NCBI GenBank assembly: GCA_030052745.1
Contig: JANBVO010000003.1
Location: forward strand, 186,001-250,000
From: Pleurostoma richardsiae
Lineage: Eukaryota > Ascomycota > Sordariomycetes > Calosphaeriales > Pleurostomataceae
Direction: 5' to 3'
Length of the DNA: 64,000 nt
Part shown: positions 43,801 through 56,979 of the stretch, one piece after another
Layout of the letters: each line of letters opens with the position of its first letter
Numbering within the stretch: the first letter of the stretch is position 1
Position numbers and translations under genes: made by a program
The notes under the pieces: model-generated
Databases searched by the model: none
Told to the model about the DNA's origin: nothing
The model's input: the letters and a program-made list of their open reading frames with translations, nothing else

Positions 43801-46405
43801 GGTTTGATGTCCTCCGCGTGGATGATGGACATGCTCAGAGAGTGAGGCGGCGGGAGGATTGGAGTAGGTTTGGCACCGAGCTTATGCGCCGAGGTTGGGG
43901 GAGACGGAAACAGTGCCAGCTTCTCCTCCATGTCAGGGTCATGCTGTGCGCCAGCATCGCTGTACGCGAACATAGACAGTGGTCGCGACTGATCTCCGTC
44001 CCTAGTTTCTGGTCCATCTTCGAACCATGACGTCGAGGCATCTACTCTATGTGTATTATTCACGAGGCCAATGGGCATAGGTACTTCAGCACCCACAGCG
44101 CTTGCAGATGACACTGCAACAGGCTGGATGTCGACAGGGTCTGTCATGACACCGCTATCGATCATGATAAGCTTGGGAATAGGAGGGACTGCAGGGGGAG
44201 GGGTTGCTGTTCGCCCGCGAGCAGTTGAGCCCGGCGTGAACGAGCGAATGCTCCGGCGACTAGGCGTGGCACCGACTGACTCGTCATCGCTGCCGTCGAA
44301 ATCGCCAAGCTCTGCAAACAGGCTCTGAGCTGGCTGCTGTGGCGTGCCGGACGTGCTGCTGTTTGCAAAGCTGGCAGGACTGCTCTGGAACGTCGGCTCT
44401 TCACTAGCTTGCCTCGAGCGTCGGGATAGAGCTCCGCGGCTAACACGCAGGCGCATCTTTTGAGGCGGCAGAGCGGTGGGTGTCTTCACATCGGCACCAA
44501 AGCTGAGATCATCCTCATCATTGGACGTAGAAGCCGTGCTGTGGAACGAGTACCTATTGCCAGGCTGATTCATAGGCAGCATAGGAGGTCGCTTCATACG
44601 GCCTGCGCCCCTGGATGGGCTTTCGGTCTCGGTTGCGGCATCGTCATCGTCAGAAAACTCCTCTGCCCCGGTCTGGAAGTCTTCCGTCTCGGTGCCTCGC
44701 TCGTGCGCAGTTTCGAATGCCGCGTCGCTCGTCTCATTTGCCTCGTTTGCCGTCTCGAACTCATCGCCGGTCTCGCCGATGGATTCGACACCCTGGAGAA
44801 CGCGACTGCCAGGGCTTGCGTATGCAGGAGACCGAGACGGGCTCCCCGCCTCATCTTCCCAGTTCGCATCGTCCAAGAAGATCTCACTCCTGCTAGAGCG
44901 AGCGGCGCCGAGCTGGCCCAGCCTAGGCGGTTTCTTGAATTCTCTAGAATCAACCTTGCGGCTGCGCCGGCTCGCGGCCGCGTTCGGATCGGCTCGCACC
45001 TTTTCCAGCTCGTCCCTAGCTTCCTGGAGCATGCGCTTTAGCTCAAGCTTTTCGGTCTTTTCCCGGTGGACGTTAGTCCTGAGGCTCTGGATCGTCCGCT
45101 GAGCATGGTGTAGAGAAGTCTTCAGTGTTTCGGATTCAAGCATTGAGTGTCGCGGGGTGTTCTTCACCGGGGAAGGGGGCGGAGAGTGCTCCGGAGTGAT
45201 GTTGTCAGTGGCAGTCTCGAAATCCTCATCACTCATACCAGAGGTGGGGTCGCGCTCCGTGGTTCTCCCTCTCTGAAGCGAGAACGCCTTGGCAAGCTCT
45301 TGATTCTGACTCGTTAAGTCTTCGATCTTGCGCTGCATCGCCGCCCGCTCGCTCTCAGCCATGACGATACTGCGTTTAGCGGTACCCAGCTCGATATCGT
45401 GATGCTTGACAGCTGCCGTATGCTCCTCGACGAGGCTAGAATGGTTCATCTTGACCTCGTCCAGCTCCCTCTGTGTAGAATTCTTCTCCGCTTGGAGGAT
45501 GGCGAGAGCCTGAGAGAGCTTCTTCTCACGCTCCGCCGCTTCCTTCTGAGAGGCGATGAGCTCATGAATCTGAGTCTCCAGGTTCCAGTTCTCGTCCTTG
45601 TATCGGTGCTCGCTCTCATCGAGTGTTTTCATACGTTGCTGGAAGCCTTCAACTTCGATTTCGAGCTTCGACTTGTCCGCCTTGGTGTCTCGCAGCTCCT
45701 CTTCCCGTTCAGCAAGTAGTGCCTGAAGGTTGCGGACCTGAGAGATGAGCGATGTGCTGATCTCAGCGGCGAATTCGATATCGTGGATGCGGTTGGAAGG
45801 CTGATTACGCAATTTTCGATTCGGGACACTGAATTTCGTCGGGGAGCCTGTAGCCTGGCTCTCAAACTTGGACGGACTAACCGATCGCTGTGCACCTTGT
45901 CAGCTCTATAGGTGACGATAAGAACTTGCATCTGAGAGCGCACCTTGCCAATCCTTCCTTCGGGCACATAAGGAGAGCCAGGGGCCGCCTCATTGCTAGG
46001 AACTCTCTGCTTTGGCAGGAAAGCCCTTGCGCTCTCCCTTGCAACCTCATTGTAGTCCTTCTCAATCTCAACAAGCTTCTGCCTCAAGTCTGGTGTGAGC
46101 TCTCCCTCCGCTTGAAGCGCCTCAACTTCCTTCAGGCGCTCTGTAAGTTCTTTGCGTTGTTGAACCAAGGCAGTACCCAGCTTCCCAGCCTCCTCCATGC
46201 GGCGCTCAGTCTCAGCCAAATGGCTTTCCAAAGCACGTTTCGCCTGTTCTGCCGATGCCCCTGGGCCGAGGGCGAAGAGCTGTGTATCAAAGTTCGAATA
46301 GCGGAGATGAGAAGGGCCGGAGGAGTTGGATACGAAGGGGTCGTTCGATGCGTCTGCCGGGCTGAAGCCCAGCGACGGTTTGTCGGTCGCGATCGAAGTT
46401 GTCAT
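40872..46405 (-). CDS. apsA: ApsA/Num1-type cortical nuclear-migration protein, 1805 aa
   Basis: Exons 46405-45944, 45887-41066 and 41005-40872 give 1805 residues; introns are 56 nt (donor GTGCGC, rather weak) and 60 nt (GTACGT, perfect TACTAAC branch site). The ATG at 46405 was chosen because an upstream extension opens only at TTG. Residues 60-420 are coiled coil (KRALESHLAETERRMEE, RNQPSNRIHDIEF). The middle is disordered and includes about ten diverged repeats of the type SEQVEPVAEPE at about 850-1165. A PH domain lies at about 1500-1616 (GEYLWKYTRKAGRGEMSENR to WFNALSYLLLRT), and the tail is His/Ser-rich. ApsA/Num1/Mcp5 proteins bind the cell cortex through the PH domain and anchor dynein for nuclear positioning, and in yeast also mitochondria and ER. 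The tail exon is supported by the phase and branch site. Confidence 0.93.
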
Positions 46406-48276
46406 CTTGAAGGCGGTGGAGAACAAAAGTCCTCCCCTTGGATCACCAGAGTAGCGCTACCATGGGTGGGTGAGCGGGTCGAAGCAGCTCCGAGCGAGAT
46501 GTTGACGGTCGATGGCGGTTGCAAAGCAGAAATTCCCTATCCGTAACACCAAGGAGCCTCCCTTCCCTAAGCAGATGCACAGACGGTGTGATGCAGCAGA
46601 CCCGGTCTGCCCCAGCAAAAAGCCCGATCTGGAACGAAGAGAAGGAGAAGGAAATATCGGCGGCTCAAAAGGAAAGAGCGGACTGCAGCCAGGACAACGG
46701 GTCGAGGGAGGGCCCGAAGTTTTGTGCGTCTTGCGGTCTAGGACGTTGGACTGGAATGTTTCGATGCCGACGCGACGCAAAAATGGGCGGACGGTGGAGC
46801 GGGACCTCCAATTGCTTGGGAGGATGGAGTGACGCGCCTCGAAGCGATTAGGCGCACAATAGCTCAAAAGCGTCCGTACTCCGTACACGTACAGTAGCGG
46901 CCCTCCGGCCTGTGACAAGCGGGAGAAACACACAGCAGCTGCAATGACTGGCGACGAACGAATCAAAAGCACGAAATCCGCAAAGGCAAGGAAAACCCGA
47001 GAAACACGCGCGAACGAAGGAGGGGAGAGAATTAGGTAGGGATTCGGCCTGATTACGAGAGGGGGGAAAGACCCTCAATGACGAAGAGAAGGAGAAGGTA
47101 CGGCTCAAGCAGCGCGGAAGGCTGAGTCTGCAGGAGCTTTGGGGATTGACTTGAGATTGTCTCGGTGACGGCGAGCGGGACGGGAAGAAGACAAAGGAGG
47201 GAGAAGGGATCGGGAAGAGGGATCAGTGGAGTTTTACTCCGTACCTTCGGGCATGGATCACAAGTGCTGGACCTCCGTCCATAGTCGAGATGGGATCCCC
47301 ACCGCATCCCACGTCGACGAGACCCGACCTTGTTGACCACACAGACAAGGGGTTAAGGGCTGTGAGTTACAGTACATAACGCAACATGCAGGGAGACGTG
47401 ACTACACCACATCTATAATACATGCTGCAGCAAGTCCATGAATGAGTCTCCCGAAACCAGAGATACGTAGATGTCTGTTCTTGGGAGAGTTCTCGCAGCA
47501 CAGAAGCACTCTGGTTCTCAAGGGCTGGAGGTTGTTGAAACGTGCACACAGGCAAGGGACTGGACTCAAGCCCAGAGAGCACCGTGCCAGTTCCGCTGAC
47601 GGCTTATCAGCGACCTCCGCCGTCACTGCGAGAAACAGCTCGATGACGCGCGCGTCTCGATAGTATGCTAACATTACCACATGTCCCTGAGTGTAAGTGC
47701 TGTGCGGTGCTCTTAGGAAGGCCTGAAGTCTGCTGAGCAGACGACCTGCGGTTGTGATATGGTGCCTCCAGCAGTGTCACCAGCGAATAGAACCGGATCT
47801 TGCATCTCACGATCGCAACCGCTTCCCCGCCTTCAATCATCAACAAAAACAATCCCCCAGGGCTGGTAGTACCGACGCGTCTCGGCTGCTCGCATGAGGA
47901 CCAAATTTAAAAAACCCCAGTACCGGCAGCGATCTGTTGACTGGCTGCAGCCCAATCACCTGTCGCCAAATGGCATTAGGCCGAGACTAACAGAGTTGGC
48001 GGCGTATCCTTCGCAATCCCGCTAAGAGTGACATCCTGTGCATCTTTGTAGTGCGATAAGCCGACATTATGTCATCAGCCAGGGGGAAACACAGAGAACT
48101 TCCCAGCTATCGGGGCCATTTGTAAGCTCCACTTTTTTTACATCGTTCTAAGCAATTCATCGCCTCGCCATATTATATCGACTACCACGCACCAACATCG
48201 AACAGCTCGTCGCTTGCGACATACAACAAAGTCTGCAATCTCTCGGCTTTGTTACGCACGGCTCTATCTGTTCACC
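46406..48276. other. Divergent upstream region of apsA and CWC24
   Basis: These 1.9 kb contain no gene that I can support. The left part is purine-rich on the plus strand (GAAGGAGAAGG-like tracts near 46600-47230), consistent with a long leader of the minus-strand apsA transcript. The right end contains the promoter of CWC24. Confidence 0.45.
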
Positions 48277-49346
48277 ATGGAAGAGAGCTCTGCGGCTGCA
48301 GCTGCAGCTCCGGCGCCGGTCGCCATCTTCAAGAAGAGAGGCGCGAAATCAAAAGCGAATTTCAGGAAGCGACCAGCAACGCCGCCACCCGCAAGCAGTG
48401 GCGACAGCTCCTCAGACTATTCCTCGTCTGAGGATGAAGCTGGACACAGGATAAAGCGGAGGAGGAAGAACACTGGGGCAGTGACAGCCTCTTCGAAGGA
48501 CGCAACGTCGACTGCTAAGGACCTTTCCGCCACCACCTTCGAAGCCGATCGCAATGTCCCTTTGACAAGCACCAACGACGCCACGAAGCAAAGCAACTGG
48601 TACGATGACGATGCAAAAGACAGCCTATCCTCAAAAAATCTCCTAGGCACGACTCGAGCCATACCCGACGGCACTTACAAAGGCTTGGCGAACCAAACAT
48701 CATACATTCAGAAGAACCCGAATGCGCCTACGAGGACAGTTGGTCCAGTAAAGGCGCCAACGAACATACGCACCATCACTGTTACAGACTTCGCGCCAGA
48801 CGTGTGCAAGGACTACAAACAGACAGGCTTTTGTGGATTCGTAAGTGTTCAATCTGGCAGCATATGCGGTAACTGGGCTGACAAAGTGTGAAATGACAGG
48901 GTGATAACTGCAAGTTTCTCCACGCCAGAGAGGACTACAAACAAGGCTGGCAACTGGATAAAGAATGGGAAAACGTCACGAAGGGGAAGAAGAATCTCGG
49001 AGGCACCATCGTTGCCAGCGCGAACCGGAGCAAGGACGATCAGGAAGACGAGGACGAGGAAGACGCAATGCTGGAGAACATACCATTTGCCTGCATCATC
49101 TGCAAGGAGTCGTACAAGTCCCCAATTGTTACCAGATGTGGTCATTACTTCTGCGAGCCTTGTGCTCTCAAGCGATATCGAAGGGATCCGAGCTGTGCGG
49201 CCTGCGGTGCGGGCACCAATGGTGTATTCAACTCGGCGAAGAGGCTGCAGAAGCTGCTGGATAGGAAGAGGGAGCGGGCGGCCAAGAGGAGGCAGCAAGC
49301 CATCGAAGCAGGCGAAGAAGTGAGCGACGAAGAAGAGGAGGAATGA
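48277..49346 (+). CDS. CWC24: Pre-mRNA splicing factor CWC24, 336 aa
   Basis: Exons 48277-48840 and 48900-49346 join across a 59-nt intron. The join completes a CCCH zinc finger: C177-x8-C186-x5-C192-x3-H196 ([20 protein letters not shown]). A RING finger of C3HC4 type follows at 253-290 (CIICKESYKSPIVTRCGHYF, then CEPC and CAAC). The N-terminal 170 residues are low-complexity, with a poly-Ala stretch and an acidic/basic patch. CWC24/RNF113 proteins enter the activated spliceosome and bind the 5' splice site before the first catalytic step. The ATG at 48277 gives MEESSAAAAA; a GTG-type extension upstream was ignored. The intron splits the finger exactly, so both exons are needed for function. 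Confidence 0.95.
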
Positions 49347-49906
49347 ACGAGGCAGCCCTGTGAGGCGCCTTAGCTTGCGTCGTAGATAGCCGGGCAACTA
49401 CTGGCGTAGCCACTGTCTAGGACTTGACGCCTGGTTAGTTACAGAGAGAGAAACGCGTCGGAAGAGACGAGTTTGTTCTTCCTATCCCTCTATCCATGAT
49501 TTTTGCATGTCAATCCGTGACATTTTGACTGTCTGGGCCATGATACTTACGCAGCTACGGTACCCCGCCGTGCGACCGAAGTCAATGCCTCCCTTCGAGG
49601 CCTTCCACATTAGTAAATCAGCCCCACCATTAGTTGCCCCCACGCTGGAATTAGCCTGGGGCCGCCGCCTGACAGGCAGGCACCCGTAGCATATCTCGCT
49701 GCCCCGCCATGTGATCCACCGCTGTGACCAGACATGAAGCTCAGCTTCCCTTGACCTTCCGTCATCGCGCTTCTTCCTCGAGCCGGACACCTGCCTAGAG
49801 TCCTCGACCTTCTCTTGAACCTTTTATCCGAATCCTGTCTGTCTTCTTGTCGAGTCTCCCTTTCTTCTCTTCCTTTGAATAAATCTAAGCCATCATCCGC
49901 GCGACA
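49347..49906. other. Intergenic region before ATG3, no gene seen
   Basis: The 3' flank of CWC24 and the ATG3 promoter share 560 bp. The last 100 bases are pyrimidine-rich (TCTTCTTCC, CTTTCTTCTCTTCC), the usual fungal CT-rich leader. Confidence 0.45.
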
Positions 49907-51106
49907 ATGAATATCCTATACTCCACCGTCAACACCCTGCGGGACAGGTATGCGCCGGTGACGCACACTTCGACCTTCCGCAAGACAGGCGAGATCACAC
50001 CCGAGGAGTTCCTCGCCGCCGGCGACTACCTCGTCTTCAAGTTCCCCACCTGGTCTTGGGCCGACGCAGAGCCCGCCAGCAAGCGTGTCAGCTACCTCCC
50101 CCCCGGCAAGCAGTTCCTCGTCACGCGCAACGTCCCCTGCCACCGCCGTCTCGACGCCGACTTCGCGGGAGATGCCGGCCACGAGGAGGCCCTGGTCAAC
50201 GACGGCGATGACTTCAAGGGCGCGGGTGGCGGCGCCGACGAGGACGGCTGGCTACGAACCGGCGGACTGTCGAGCTCCCAGCCCCTCAAGGTGCGCGAGA
50301 TCCGGACGGTGGACGATGCGGGCAATGTCGGCGAGCGAGAGGTTCTGGATGATGATGATATCCCGGATATGGAGGATGAGGATGATGAAGAAGCCATCAT
50401 CCGTGATACAGACACTGATGGCAGAGCTGGGTGAGTTGCATCGTGGCGATCTGAGCAACCACCATGGAGGGCGAGCGTCTCGCTGACATCGACCGTGTCG
50501 ATTTAGGGGTCGACGAACATACAACCTATACATAATGTACTCACCGTACTACCGTACGCCCCGACTGTACATGTCGGGCTATATGCCGAACGGCCAGCCC
50601 CTGCCCCCACAGCTTATGATGGAGGACATTGTCGGCGACTACAAAGACAAGACGGTTACCCTGGAGGACTTCCCGTTCTTCGCGAACAACATCAAGATGG
50701 CCTCTGTCCACCCCTGCAAGCATGCCCCGGTCATGAAGACACTCCTCGACCGGGCAGATGCTGCCCTGAAGATCCGAAGAGAGAAGCTGAAGGCCGGCCT
50801 GGCTGCCGGTAGCGACCAGGGTATGGAGGGCCTGGTCGACGAGATCAACAAGCTCGATGTTTCTGGTGTGGAGGCTGCGGCGGACAAGGCTAGCAACGAC
50901 GAGTGGGAAGAGGTCTCCCCGGAGCCAGATGATCAGGAGGTTGCTATTAGGGTTGATCAGTACCTCGTGGTCTTCCTCAAGGTGAGCAGGCAACCCTTGA
51001 CTGCTTTGGTCCCTATCATGGTGAGGGACTCCACACTAACTCTCCTGCCCAGTTTATTGCCAGTGTCACTCCGGGTATTGAGCATGATTTTACAATGGGC
51101 GTTTGA
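49907..51106 (+). CDS. ATG3: Autophagy E2-like enzyme ATG3, 350 aa
   Basis: Exons 49907-50430, 50507-50981 and 51053-51106 give 350 residues; introns are 76 and 71 nt. The start [18 protein letters not shown] carries the N-terminal amphipathic helix. The E2 core has [20 protein letters not shown], and the catalytic Cys is C245 in [13 protein letters not shown]. The last tiny exon encodes the classical tail [17 protein letters not shown]. An acidic, flexible loop (about 125-170, with [15 protein letters not shown]) matches the ATG7-binding flexible region of the family. ATG3 receives ATG8 from the E1 ATG7 and transfers it to phosphatidylethanolamine on the growing phagophore. All expected elements are present. 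Confidence 0.97.
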
Positions 51107-51840
51107 ACTGGGTCAAGGGTAACGATTGGCTTGAAGGATGGGGTGTTCATTATAATGTAGATTTCTTCAACTTTTGCTTCTCGGCTCGGTGCGGTGGACA
51201 ATGAGACGAGTCTCGTGTGAGGTAGATAGGTACCACAGGTCTCAAGGAAGGGACTCATCACGGCAATTGCCCTAAATATTCTTTGCCAGAGTTCCATACT
51301 CTTCTTAGCAAGCTCCAGTGAAATGCAGTGGCAGACGACTGCGTCGCAGCCATCTGTTTCCGCCAACAACAGTCGCCGGTCCTCAGTTACCTCCGGGATG
51401 AGCGATCAACCTATCGAGAATCATATGACGACGAGTAATACTATCCCAGGCTTTTATGGGCCTTGTCTCTCCGGATGCCTCGCCCTGAAGATCTCATGGC
51501 TCGGACAGTTCCTCAGCGAGTGGATTCACCGTTGTGCTTAGTCATGTGCCCGAGAATCTCCACATTCCCCATCACCCAGCCGCGCCTCTCCAACGTGCCA
51601 AGCTGCAGCCTTCCGCATAGCTGACGACGTCAACGCCTCCTTTACGTTGTCAAGGAGCAGGCAACGCAATTTTTCCTCCCATTTCCCTCTCACTTTTAAG
51701 TAGCACTGTTTACATCATTTCTCGAACCCAAGCGGCCCCTTCCCTCCGCTGAGGAAGATTCGCCGCTGCTGCAACTTTCCCGTCCCGATCGAAGCATCTC
51801 CCATATTCGCGCGGCTTGCGAGCTCTACCCGACCTTCAAG
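51107..51840. other. Intergenic region between ATG3 and SLA2, no gene seen
   Basis: These 734 bp hold the ATG3 3' end and the SLA2 promoter. A minus-strand open frame at 51016-51369 overlaps the last ATG3 exon and is not supported by composition. Confidence 0.45.
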
Positions 51841-54800
51841 ATGGCGACCATCCGGAGCTTGGATCACACCAAGTATGCGCTCATGCTCTTCCTCCGTCAC
51901 ATTCTGAGCTCGCGGCAGCTCGGCGTAGAATATCGCGGAAGCTAACCCGCGTTTCCGAGCAGATCCGACACGGAACTTGCGATCAACATCAAGAAGGCCA
52001 CGAACCCCGAGGAGACGGCACCCAAGCGCAAACATGTCCGCAGCTGCATCGTGTACACGTGGGACCACAAGTCCTCCCAGGCCTTCTGGGCAGGCATGAA
52101 AGTGTGCGTACAAAGCTCTGTCAACACCTCCCGCTGTGCCAGTTGCTTCCTGCCTCGGATACCTCGCGCGGAAGACCCTAGTGGCGCATTCCTTCCGAAT
52201 CGGCGGTCTGCATACTTGCCGCTATCGTTGATGGTCCTTCCGTTTTGACTACACATCCTGTATCTTGTCAGCGCAGTCACGAATCGGGAAGGGCTACCTG
52301 ATTTCTCATCCTAAGCCGAGAGTTCCTTCATACAATCCACGCTTTCTCCTCATCCTACCTCGCACAGGCGACTGACCTCCTCTGCAGCCAACCTATCCTC
52401 GCCGATGAAGTGCAGACGTTCAAGGCACTAATAACAATCCACAAAGTCCTCCAGGAGGGACACCCCATAACCCTCAGAGAGGCTATGGCCAACCGCGGCT
52501 GGATTGACAGCTTGAACCGTGGCATGTCTGGCGAGGGCATGCGAGGCTATGGACCGCTGATCCAAGAATACGTATACTTCCTACTCGCCAAGCTGTCCTT
52601 TCATCAACAGCATCCCGACTTCAATGGAACCTTTGAGTATGAAGAATACGTGTCTCTCAAAGCAATCAATGATCCGAATGAAGGCTATGAGGCTATCACA
52701 GACCTCATGATCTTGCAGGACAAGATCGACCGCTTTCAAAAGTTGATTTTCTCACATTTCCGCAGCGTGGGAAACAATGAGTGCAGAATATCCGCCCTCG
52801 TGCCACTTGTCCACGAGAGTTACGGCATCTACAAATTTATAACCAGCATGCTGCGTGCAATGCATTCCACCACAGGCGACACCGAAGCCTTAGAACCACT
52901 TCGTGAGCGCTATAATGCTCAGCACTACCGCTTGGTCAAGTTTTACTACGAGTGCTCCAATTTGCGATACCTGACCAGCCTCATCACAATCCCGAAACTT
53001 CCTCAAGATCCGCCAAATTTGCTGGCCGAGGACGACCAAGCACCTGCGTTGCCAGCCCGGCCGAAGCAGGAAATCGAGCGCCCGCCTACCCCGCCAGTAG
53101 CTCCCAAAACCGAAGAGCCAGACGAGATCTCCGAGTTCTGGAAGAGCGAGCTCGACCGCCAGAATCGCGAGTACGAAGAACAGCAGAGAGTCTTACAAGA
53201 GCGGCAGCAGCAACAAGCTCTGGCGCAGCAACAAGCGCAGCTGCAAGCTCAGCGAGACTTTGAGGAGCAACAGCGTAGGCTCGCCGAGCAGCAACAGCGT
53301 GAGCAAGAGGCGCTTATGGCGCAGCAGGCACAGTGGCAGACACAAGGCCGGCTCGCGGAACTCGAGCAGGAGAACCTCAACGCGCGGGCGCAGTATGAGC
53401 GAGACCAGCTCATGCTGCAACAGTATGATCAGCGAGTCAAGGCACTGGAGGGTGAGCTTCAGCAGCTTCAGAACAGTTATGGACAGCAGATCAACAGTAA
53501 AGACGACCAAATCCGAGCGCTTCAGGAGCAAGTGAATACTTGGCGGTCGAAGTATGAAGCCCTTGCGAAACTTTACTCGCAGCTGCGTCACGAACACCTC
53601 GACCTGCTCCAGAAGTTCAAGTCCGTGCAGCTGAAAGCTGCCTCTGCTCAAGAAGCCATCGACCGGCGGGAGAAGCTGGAGCGTGAAATCAAGACCAAGA
53701 ATTTGGAGCTTGCAGACATGATTCGCGAGCGCGACCGGGCCCTCCACGAGAAAGACCGGCTCCAGGGAGGCCAGAAGGATGAGGTCGAGAAACTGAAAAG
53801 AGAACTGCGGATGGCCAACGACCGGGCGGATAACCTGGAGCGGAGCAAAGGCAACGAGCTCTCCACGATGCTTGCGAAGTATAACCGCGAGATGGCGGAC
53901 CTCGAAGAGGCGCTCAGGACCAAGTCCAGAGCTCTTGAAGAGGCACAGGCCAAGCTCAAGGACGGGAGCTCCGATCTTGAGCAGCTGCTCCGAGAGAAAG
54001 AAGAGGAACTCGAGGTCTACAAGGCCGGCATGGATCAGACTCTGATCGAACTCAACGATTTGAAGCAGAACCAGGGTGCCACCGACCACGCTCTGGATGG
54101 GCAAATTGATGCGATCATCCTGTCCAACTTGGACAAGATCAACGACATCATCGATTCCGTCCTGCAGTCGGGTGTGCAGCGTGTCGACGACGCCTTGTAT
54201 GAACTTGACTCAACGATGCAAGCCGGTAACCAGAACGCGTCTCCATCCTATGTTCTCTCCCAAATCGAGAAGGCTTCCTCCAGCGCCATGGAATTTGCGA
54301 CCGCATTCAACAACTTCATCGCGGATGGGCCTAATGCTACTCATGCCGATTTGATCAAGGCTATCAACGTCTTCTCTTCTTCCATCGCAGACGTTTGTAA
54401 CAACACCAAGGGTCTTACTCGGCTGGCCACAGACGACAAGAAGACCGACTCGTTGATGAATGGAGCACGCCAGTCTGCGCAGGCCACGGTCAAATTCTTC
54501 CGAGGTCTCCAGAGCTTCCGTCTAGAGGGCATGGATCCCATCCAGAAGACCGACGTCGTCATCAATAGCAACAATGATGTCCAGATCAACCTGCAGAAGC
54601 TGAACAAGCTTGTCGAGACTTTCGCACCCGGCTTCGGCAAACTCGCCAACAAGGGAGACCTTGGCGAGATTGTCGACCAAGAACTCACCAAGGCCGCTGA
54701 TGCTATTGCCGCTGCTGCCGCACGATTAGCCAAACTCAAGAACAAGCCACGGGATGGCTACTCCACTTACGAGCTTAAGGTTCACGACTCGATCATAGAT

Positions 54801-55447
54801 GCCGCGACGGCCATCACGACAGCGATCGCACAACTGATCAAGGCAGCGACCGTCACCCAGCAGGAAATTGTCCAGGCAGGGCGTGGGTCATCCTCGAGAA
54901 CTGCGTTCTACAAAAAGAACAACCGCTGGACAGAGGGTCTCATATCGGCAGCCAAGGCGGTGGCCTCATCTACAAACACGCTCATCGAGACTGCAGACGG
55001 TGTTCTATCTAACCGGAACAGCCCCGAGCAGCTTATTGTAGCGTCGAACGACGTGGCAGCCTCGACTGCCCAACTCGTGGCGGCCAGTCGTGTCAAGGCC
55101 GGCTTCATGAGCAAGAGCCAGGAGAGCCTCGAGCAGGCCAGCAAGGCTGTTGGTGCTGCTTGCCGGTCTCTGGTCCGCCAGGTGCAGGCGATCATCAAAG
55201 ACCGGCTCGGAGAGGAGGAGCAGGTGGACTACTCAAAGCTTGGGGCCCACGAGTTCAAGGTTCGAGAGATGGAGCAGCAGGTACGTGATCCCAGCCATAC
55301 GTCAAACTCTTTCTTCTACGGGCGCAAGGGAACCAAAGCTAATGTTGTTACTTCCTACAGGTGGAAATCCTCCAGCTGGAGAACGCGCTCTCTGCCGCTC
55401 GGCAGAGACTGGGAGAGATGCGTAAGATCTCCTATCAGGAGGAGTAA
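51841..55447 (+). CDS. SLA2: SLA2/END4 endocytic actin adaptor, 1050 aa
   Basis: Exons 51841-51872, 51963-52103, 52388-55280 and 55361-55447 give 1050 residues. The first introns are 90 and 284 nt, the last 80 nt; the phases fit. The ANTH domain (about 1-285) begins SDTELAINIKKAT and includes CIVYTWDHKSSQAFWAGMK and ADEVQTFKALITIHKVLQEG. A Gln-rich coiled coil follows at about 305-600, and the talin-type I/LWEQ actin-binding module fills about 800-1050, ending LENALSAARQRLGEMRK. Sla2 couples clathrin-coated membrane to actin during endocytosis and hyphal growth. It is a conserved flank of ascomycete mating-type loci, and here it lies 6.8 kb from MAT1-2-1 with its 3' end facing the locus. The 284-nt intron is long for this window but has correct ends. 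Confidence 0.96.
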
Positions 55448-56504
55448 AGCACCACCCCCAAAGAGCGGGTGCATTGAGGGCGCCCCCCTTCGCATCCTCG
55501 CTTAGACGTCGATATCTTGGCGAACACGCCATACCTGTTTTCAGTGTCAGTCCGCCGTGGAGGAGATGAGGGCTGACACAGCAATATTCTGCATCGATGT
55601 GCCAAGGACGCCATTCTCCCTTACATTCGGATCCTTCTCAGCATGTATGGTCGGTCACACCGGCCCAGTGTGGACAGAGAGTTCTTTGTGTCTATCCCAG
55701 GCCACTCGGTCAAGAAACCACCCTAGATTGTCCTATATAGTTCAGATCCCCACCGATCGGAAAGTTGTTTGCTCCTCACCCACGTACAAAGAAAGCATCC
55801 CTTGCATGGAGGTGCGGAAGTGTGTGCAGCCCTCGTCCAATGGTCTCTCGAGAATCTGCAGCACAAGCACCTTGATGTGTCGATGCGGGGTCCTTTTTGG
55901 GGTTGTGGCCCCTCGGATGTGATTCGTGCGATGCGCCTGGACAGCCACATGGTTCTCGGCGATGCCTGTTTCACTCACCCGCACGAGGCGGGGCGACCGA
56001 CGGGAGACTTTGACTCATCCGTGTCTCTGTTAGTGCAAGACTTGCTTCACTTCATCAACAGACTTTAGTCATTCTTGTCGATAGCGCTTTCAGTGTTGCA
56101 ATCTTAATACGTCCCTGCGCAAGGTACGCAAGGTTGGCGAAGATGGATGAGTGACCAAACCTTACGGGCATTCATCGCCCAACGCGGAGGTACGTACCTA
56201 CACGGCCAGTGCGCTCTTCCGTTTTGAAGCGCCGCGGTTGGCAGCGACAGGTCTAACCCAGATAGACAGAGATCTGACGCGTCTAACCGGAACTGGCAGT
56301 CCAGGTGCCGCCAACGCTGCATTGGCCAGTGAGAGGGCTGCGCTTCACTTTACCTGAGCTCTGAACTCTGGACATCAGGTCGCGGTTGCCCTCACCTTTC
56401 GACTCGCACCTTCCTGCCTGTCGCTTCGACTTCAGCTTCAGGCCGACCTCAACGGTACAAAGGTACAAACCATCCGAAGTCTGGAAACCCTCCGGGAGCC
56501 CTAA

Positions 56505-56534
56505 GCCCTAGGGCACAGGAAACCCCATGGGGTT
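56505..56534. repeat. Two neighbouring perfect palindromes
   Basis: GCCCTAGGGC (56505-56514) and AACCCCATGGGGTT (56521-56534) lie six bases apart, in a stretch also rich in CCCTAAGCCCTA and GGGTTACCC words. These words resemble decayed telomere-like sequence but do not form a repeat array. Confidence 0.75.
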
Positions 56535-56979
56535 ACCCTGAATGGGGAGGTACCCGACCCTAGCGCCCGCCGAGCCCTAAGGTTGGGTACGTCCCTGGTT
56601 CGTTGTGGAGTTAATACTCGCGTGTCGGGCTCAGTGCCTACTGACCCAGCCGACAGACTTCGAGTGCCAGAAAACTCGGATTCGCAACACAAGAGTCAAA
56701 GTTGCATATGCACACCTTGTTACGACATTGTGCTCTCACATCGGGACGGCCCAAGTTACCCCGGGGAACCCTTGCCCATCCATGTCGGCTATGGGTGACT
56801 GCCACGGTATGGTGATGATGTAGTGATTGGGCTTAGAAAATTAATCAGATAGTTGCTGCTGAACTCTATGTGAATTGAGGCTTGAAGAGTTTTAGAGAAG
56901 CTTTGAAGATGCTTTGAAGATACTTGGTTTGAGCTCTCATGGGGAAAAGTCATCATCGATGGCTATTGCAATGGAAGTG

